Shown here: positions 6,155-8,725 of the stretch, one piece after another
How positions within the stretch are numbered: position 1 is the stretch's first letter
Layout: each line of letters starts with the position of its first letter
Assembly: GCA_964471235.1 (NCBI GenBank)
Contig: CAYYGL010000202.1
Coordinates: 1-8,725, forward strand
Direction: 5' to 3'
Length of the DNA stretch: 8,725 bases
Source: CAYYGL01 sp964471235
GTDB lineage: Bacteria; Calditrichota; Calditrichia; RBG-13-44-9; J075
The notes under the pieces: model-generated
Databases searched by the model: none
What the model was told of the DNA's origin: nothing
The model's input: only the letters and a program-made list of their open reading frames with translations
Position numbers and translations under genes: made by a program

Positions 6155-6787
6155 ATGAAATACTACGACATCACTGTGCCGCTGCAAACAGACATGCCGG
6201 TATGGACCGGGGATGAACAACCGAAGATTGAACGGTTTACGTCTCTTAGCCGGGGAGACATCACCAATACCAGCCGCATCGAATGCTCACTTCATACCGG
6301 CACCCACATGGATGCCCCCCGCCATTTGTTTGAGGAGGGTAAATCCATCGAAGAACTGGCATTGGACACTCTGATAGGCGCCGCGACTGTGGTGGATGTT
6401 GGAGAGGTGGATGTCATTGATGCCCCGGTACTGCAACAACTCGCCTTATCCAAACTCCCGCGCCTGCTGTTTAAAACCCGGAATTCCCGCTGGTGGCAGC
6501 AGCCCCTTCATTCATTTCACCCGAATTTCGTCTCCTTAACGGCTGATGCGGCTGAATTCCTGGTCAGACAAGGGAAAAAGCTAATCGGCATCGATTACCT
6601 CTCGATCGATCTTTACAGCAGCACCGATTTGCCTGTGCACAAAATATTACTAAGTAACGGGGTAGTGGTGATAGAGGGAGTGGATTTACACGATGTGCCT
6701 CCCGGGGATTATGAGATGATTGCGCTACCTTTACGGATAGTTGACGGAGATGGCGCCCCGGCACGGGTGCTTCTGCGAAAGGAATAA
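6155..6787 (+). CDS. KynB-like cyclase family metal-dependent hydrolase
   Basis: The 210-residue product belongs to the cyclase/arylformamidase family (Pfam Cyclase type), cytoplasmic zinc or manganese enzymes that include kynurenine formamidase KynB. The signature HxGTHxDxPxH is complete as H47-T-G-T-H51-M-D53-A-P-R-H57. The later ligand positions are present as H162 (PVHKILL) and E174 (IEGVDL), matching the metal ligands known for KynB. N-terminal YYDITVPLQTDMPVWTGD is also typical. I chose ATG 6155 over ATG 6107. It has AAAAGGA seven bases upstream, the length then fits the family (about 205-220), and the 16 extra residues from 6107 are unlike the family and begin right at the palindromic repeat. 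No tryptophan-pathway gene is nearby, so substrate and pathway are open. It runs convergent to the FG-GAP gene and shares its terminator. Confidence 0.9.
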   Translation: MKYYDITVPLQTDMPVWTGDEQPKIERFTSLSRGDITNTSRIECSLHTGTHMDAPRHLFEEGKSIEELALDTLIGAATVVDVGEVDVIDAPVLQQLALSKLPRLLFKTRNSRWWQQPLHSFHPNFVSLTADAAEFLVRQGKKLIGIDYLSIDLYSSTDLPVHKILLSNGVVVIEGVDLHDVPPGDYEMIALPLRIVDGDGAPARVLLRKE

Positions 6788-6854
6788 AGTTAAAAACCGA
6801 AGGGATATGGCTGAACGGCCCATCCCCGGTTGATAACGCACTGTGGGGCGCATA

Positions 6855-6897
6855 AACCCAAAAAGGCTTTCCGAAATCCGGAAAGCCTTTTTGGGTT
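6855..6897. terminator. Strong bidirectional intrinsic terminator
   Basis: Arms 6855-6873 and 6879-6897 are 19 bases each and perfectly complementary around a 5-base loop (AAATC). The GC-rich heart GGCTTTCCG/CGGAAAGCC is flanked by an A-run and T-run (AAAAAGGC...GCCTTTTT), so it works as hairpin plus U-tract in both directions. It sits between the convergent cyclase and FG-GAP genes, ending both transcripts. Confidence 0.93.
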
Positions 6898-6923
6898 AGA
6901 AAAGAGAAATGAGAGAAAGAAAA

Positions 6924-8552
6924 TTATTTCAGAAGCGTCATCTTCTTCGTCTCCACAAATTTGCCAGCCCGCAGGGAGTACACATACACGCCGCTGGCTA
7001 CTTTGATACCATGGTTGTCTAAGCCATTCCAACGAACCGTATGCGTTCCGGCTGAGCGCACGCCGCTGACCAGAGTTCGTACCTCTTGCCCTCTGATATT
7101 ATAAATTTTAAGAGTCACAGGTAAGGTGCGCGGGATTGTGAAGTTTATCTGCGTTTCCGGGTTGAAGGGATTGGGATAATTCTGGCTTAAGGAGAATCCC
7201 TGAGGCACGGAAGCCACATTGCCATCCCCAATGCCGGTAACAACAGCGTTAAGAATTACAATCGGCTGGGGCGGATCGGTGGCGGCATTACCGCGAGGTG
7301 TGCCAGTGTAGATAACTTCATCATCACCGTCATTGTCCAGGTCTGCCGTCGCAATAATATCATATTGGGTGGCGGTGGAGGAAATCAGGGAATCGATACC
7401 GGTCAACACCCAGTTGCTTGAGTCGGTAATGCTGCCTCCCTGGTATTCCAGGCGGTGGATAAGTCCATTGGGCGTCGCCTGACGGGTACCAAAAATAAAA
7501 TCCAGATTCCCATCGCCGTCAACGTCACCGGCAGCACCGCCATAAGAACGGAAGGAAGAAGACGGAACATTTTTGATTTTGGTAGATACCAAAGTATCCC
7601 CGGATTCCTGCAACAAATAGACATCGTTATCGGATGAACTCCAGGATGCCACAATAATTTCTTCCTGTCCATCACCATCCACGTCAACGGTAGAAGCGGA
7701 TTTCCAGGAACCGCCACCGACCAAACCAACCTGGGTTGCCCCTTCCATATACGTATTGGGACCGGTAGCGGTCACTTTGGTAACATCTCCACCACTGGTG
7801 ATAAAGTACATGTTGGAACCGATAACAGCGAGGTCGTAATGAGTGGTGGTGCCGGTGCCTTCCCATTCCAGGGTCCAGGTTTCCGACCCATCACCATTAT
7901 CCGGAATATTATCCACACTATAAACAGCGGCTCGGTTATCGCCCCGACGTAATGCCGTTACGATTTCTTGAGTTCCGTCATTATCAATATCGGTGATAAT
8001 CCAACGGAAAGGACGTAAATCAAAATTATCAAGGGTGGTAATGGTCCAGGAAGCATTCGGCGCCCAGGTGCCATCTCCATTGTCAATTCCCATATTATCG
8101 CTTCCATCACCCGGAGTTTCGAAGACCACGATACGATCGGGATTGGGCTGCAAACCGCCGCCGAAATTATTAACCGGTCCCCAAACCACTTCCCATTTTC
8201 CATCGCCATCCAAATCGGCAGGTGCAAGGGGCGCCCAGGTGTTCTGGAAATCAAGCGGAAGGCGGGTTGACCAGACAACTTCCCATACGCCGGGAGAAGT
8301 TTCTTCGTATTTATAGATTCTGGGTACTAAATCCAGACCGGTCATATCATGCCAGTCGGTATTTACAGCATAGATTTCCGGTTTACCATCGTTATCAAAA
8401 TCCATGCCTGCAATTACATGACCAAAACCCCCGATATCCAATGAATCTGCCGGAATGATGCCAACACGAGAAAATGTTTCATCGGCGTGTAAATTCGCTG
8501 ACAGAAACGCCAATGAGATAATGACAACCAGGATTGTTAGAAATTTCTTCAT
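6924..8552 (-). CDS. Secreted FG-GAP/VCBS-repeat protein with T9SS-type sorting domain
   Basis: The 542-residue product starts with a clear signal peptide: MKKFLTILVVIISLAFLSANLHA, cleaved near residue 23. Six calcium-binding FG-GAP/VCBS loops follow, at about residues 51 (DFDNDG), 113 (DLDGDG), 188 (DIDNDG), 290 (DVDGDG), 343 (DVDGDG) and 404 (DLDNDG). They are usually followed by an acidic or hydrophobic strand such as KPEIYA or QEEIIVA and build an integrin-alpha-like beta-propeller. Residues about 450-542 are a sorting domain: linker FSLSQNYPNPFNPETQI, then an Ig-like fold with LKIYNIRGQEVRTL, WNGLDNHG, ASGVYVYSLRAG and a terminal KKMTLLK. In FCB bacteria this directs export by type IX secretion and cell-surface attachment. 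AGGAGG (8558-8563) lies five bases before ATG 8552 and fixes the start. A role in surface binding is inferred; the ligand is unknown. Confidence 0.93.
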   Translation of the reverse strand: MKKFLTILVVIISLAFLSANLHADETFSRVGIIPADSLDIGGFGHVIAGMDFDNDGKPEIYAVNTDWHDMTGLDLVPRIYKYEETSPGVWEVVWSTRLPLDFQNTWAPLAPADLDGDGKWEVVWGPVNNFGGGLQPNPDRIVVFETPGDGSDNMGIDNGDGTWAPNASWTITTLDNFDLRPFRWIITDIDNDGTQEIVTALRRGDNRAAVYSVDNIPDNGDGSETWTLEWEGTGTTTHYDLAVIGSNMYFITSGGDVTKVTATGPNTYMEGATQVGLVGGGSWKSASTVDVDGDGQEEIIVASWSSSDNDVYLLQESGDTLVSTKIKNVPSSSFRSYGGAAGDVDGDGNLDFIFGTRQATPNGLIHRLEYQGGSITDSSNWVLTGIDSLISSTATQYDIIATADLDNDGDDEVIYTGTPRGNAATDPPQPIVILNAVVTGIGDGNVASVPQGFSLSQNYPNPFNPETQINFTIPRTLPVTLKIYNIRGQEVRTLVSGVRSAGTHTVRWNGLDNHGIKVASGVYVYSLRAGKFVETKKMTLLK

Positions 8553-8557
8553 ACCAA

Positions 8558-8563
8558 CCTCCT
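8558..8563 (-). promoter_or_regulatory. Ribosome binding site of the FG-GAP gene
   Basis: On the minus strand this reads AGGAGG, a full Shine-Dalgarno match, with TTGGT before ATG. It is the strongest ribosome binding site in the window and suggests high translation of the surface protein. Confidence 0.85.
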
Positions 8564-8725
8564 AAAATTTTGGGTTTGAATTGATTAAAAAACCGAATTA
8601 CGGATGAGTGAATTGTAAAGACCGTTTTACTGATTTGACCTCCTTTCTGTTAAAGAATTCATAATTGGGACAATTTGGAGTTTTTTCATTTTTTTACCGG
8701 ATGAGACTTCTACCGTATCCATGTT
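8564..8725 (-). other. Leader of the FG-GAP gene, possible tail of an upstream gene
   Basis: On the minus strand one frame is open from the window edge to TAA at 8627-8629, ending with MNSLTERRSNQ. It could be the last residues of a gene beyond the window, but nothing in it is recognisable. The same stretch holds a second Shine-Dalgarno-like AAAGGAGG (8639-8646) with no ATG, GTG or TTG at a usable distance. The remaining 60 bases before the FG-GAP gene are AT-rich and presumably hold its promoter or leader. I could not assign -35 and -10 boxes. Confidence 0.3.

Overview
This 8.7 kb window looks like a bacterial chromosome from the FCB side of the tree (Bacteroidota, Ignavibacteriota, Calditrichota and relatives). 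The main clue is the secreted protein at the right end. Its C-terminus carries the 'SQNYPNPFNPxT' linker followed by an Ig-like domain, the usual form of type IX secretion (Por) sorting domains in those phyla. The IS4-type transposase also resembles copies common in that group. The exact phylum cannot be fixed from this sequence.

Layout: bases 1-282 hold no clear gene. 283-1851(+) encodes a TPR protein with an N-terminal domain resembling a P-loop-free STAND-type module. 1956-3056(+) encodes an unusual fusion of a YciB/IspZ-like membrane domain to a canonical Nudix hydrolase. A non-coding stretch (3057-3327) follows with three palindromic repeat units. 3328-4602(+) encodes an unrecognised exported protein, AT-rich in its second half and probably a beta-propeller. 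Close behind it, a signal-peptide-like gene start (4645-4695) is cut off by an IS4-family insertion sequence (about 4696-6005).

The IS transposase (minus strand) is dead in this copy. It has a one-base deletion near its start and an in-frame amber codon inside the YREK motif, two codons before the catalytic glutamate. Beyond the IS lies a second copy of the palindromic repeat cluster (6036-6104). Next comes a KynB-like metal-dependent cyclase/amidohydrolase (6155-6787, +) and a strong bidirectional terminator (6855-6897). The terminator is shared with the convergent FG-GAP/VCBS surface protein with sorting domain (6924-8552, -).

The genes do not form an obvious pathway or defence system. The TPR and Nudix genes may be co-transcribed. 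The AT-rich exported gene, its broken neighbour and the IS form an accessory patch bracketed by related repeats. The best second-look items are the two related palindrome clusters framing that patch, the membrane-Nudix fusion, the position of the amber codon, and the degenerate N-terminal domain of the TPR protein. I found no convincing new multi-gene system.
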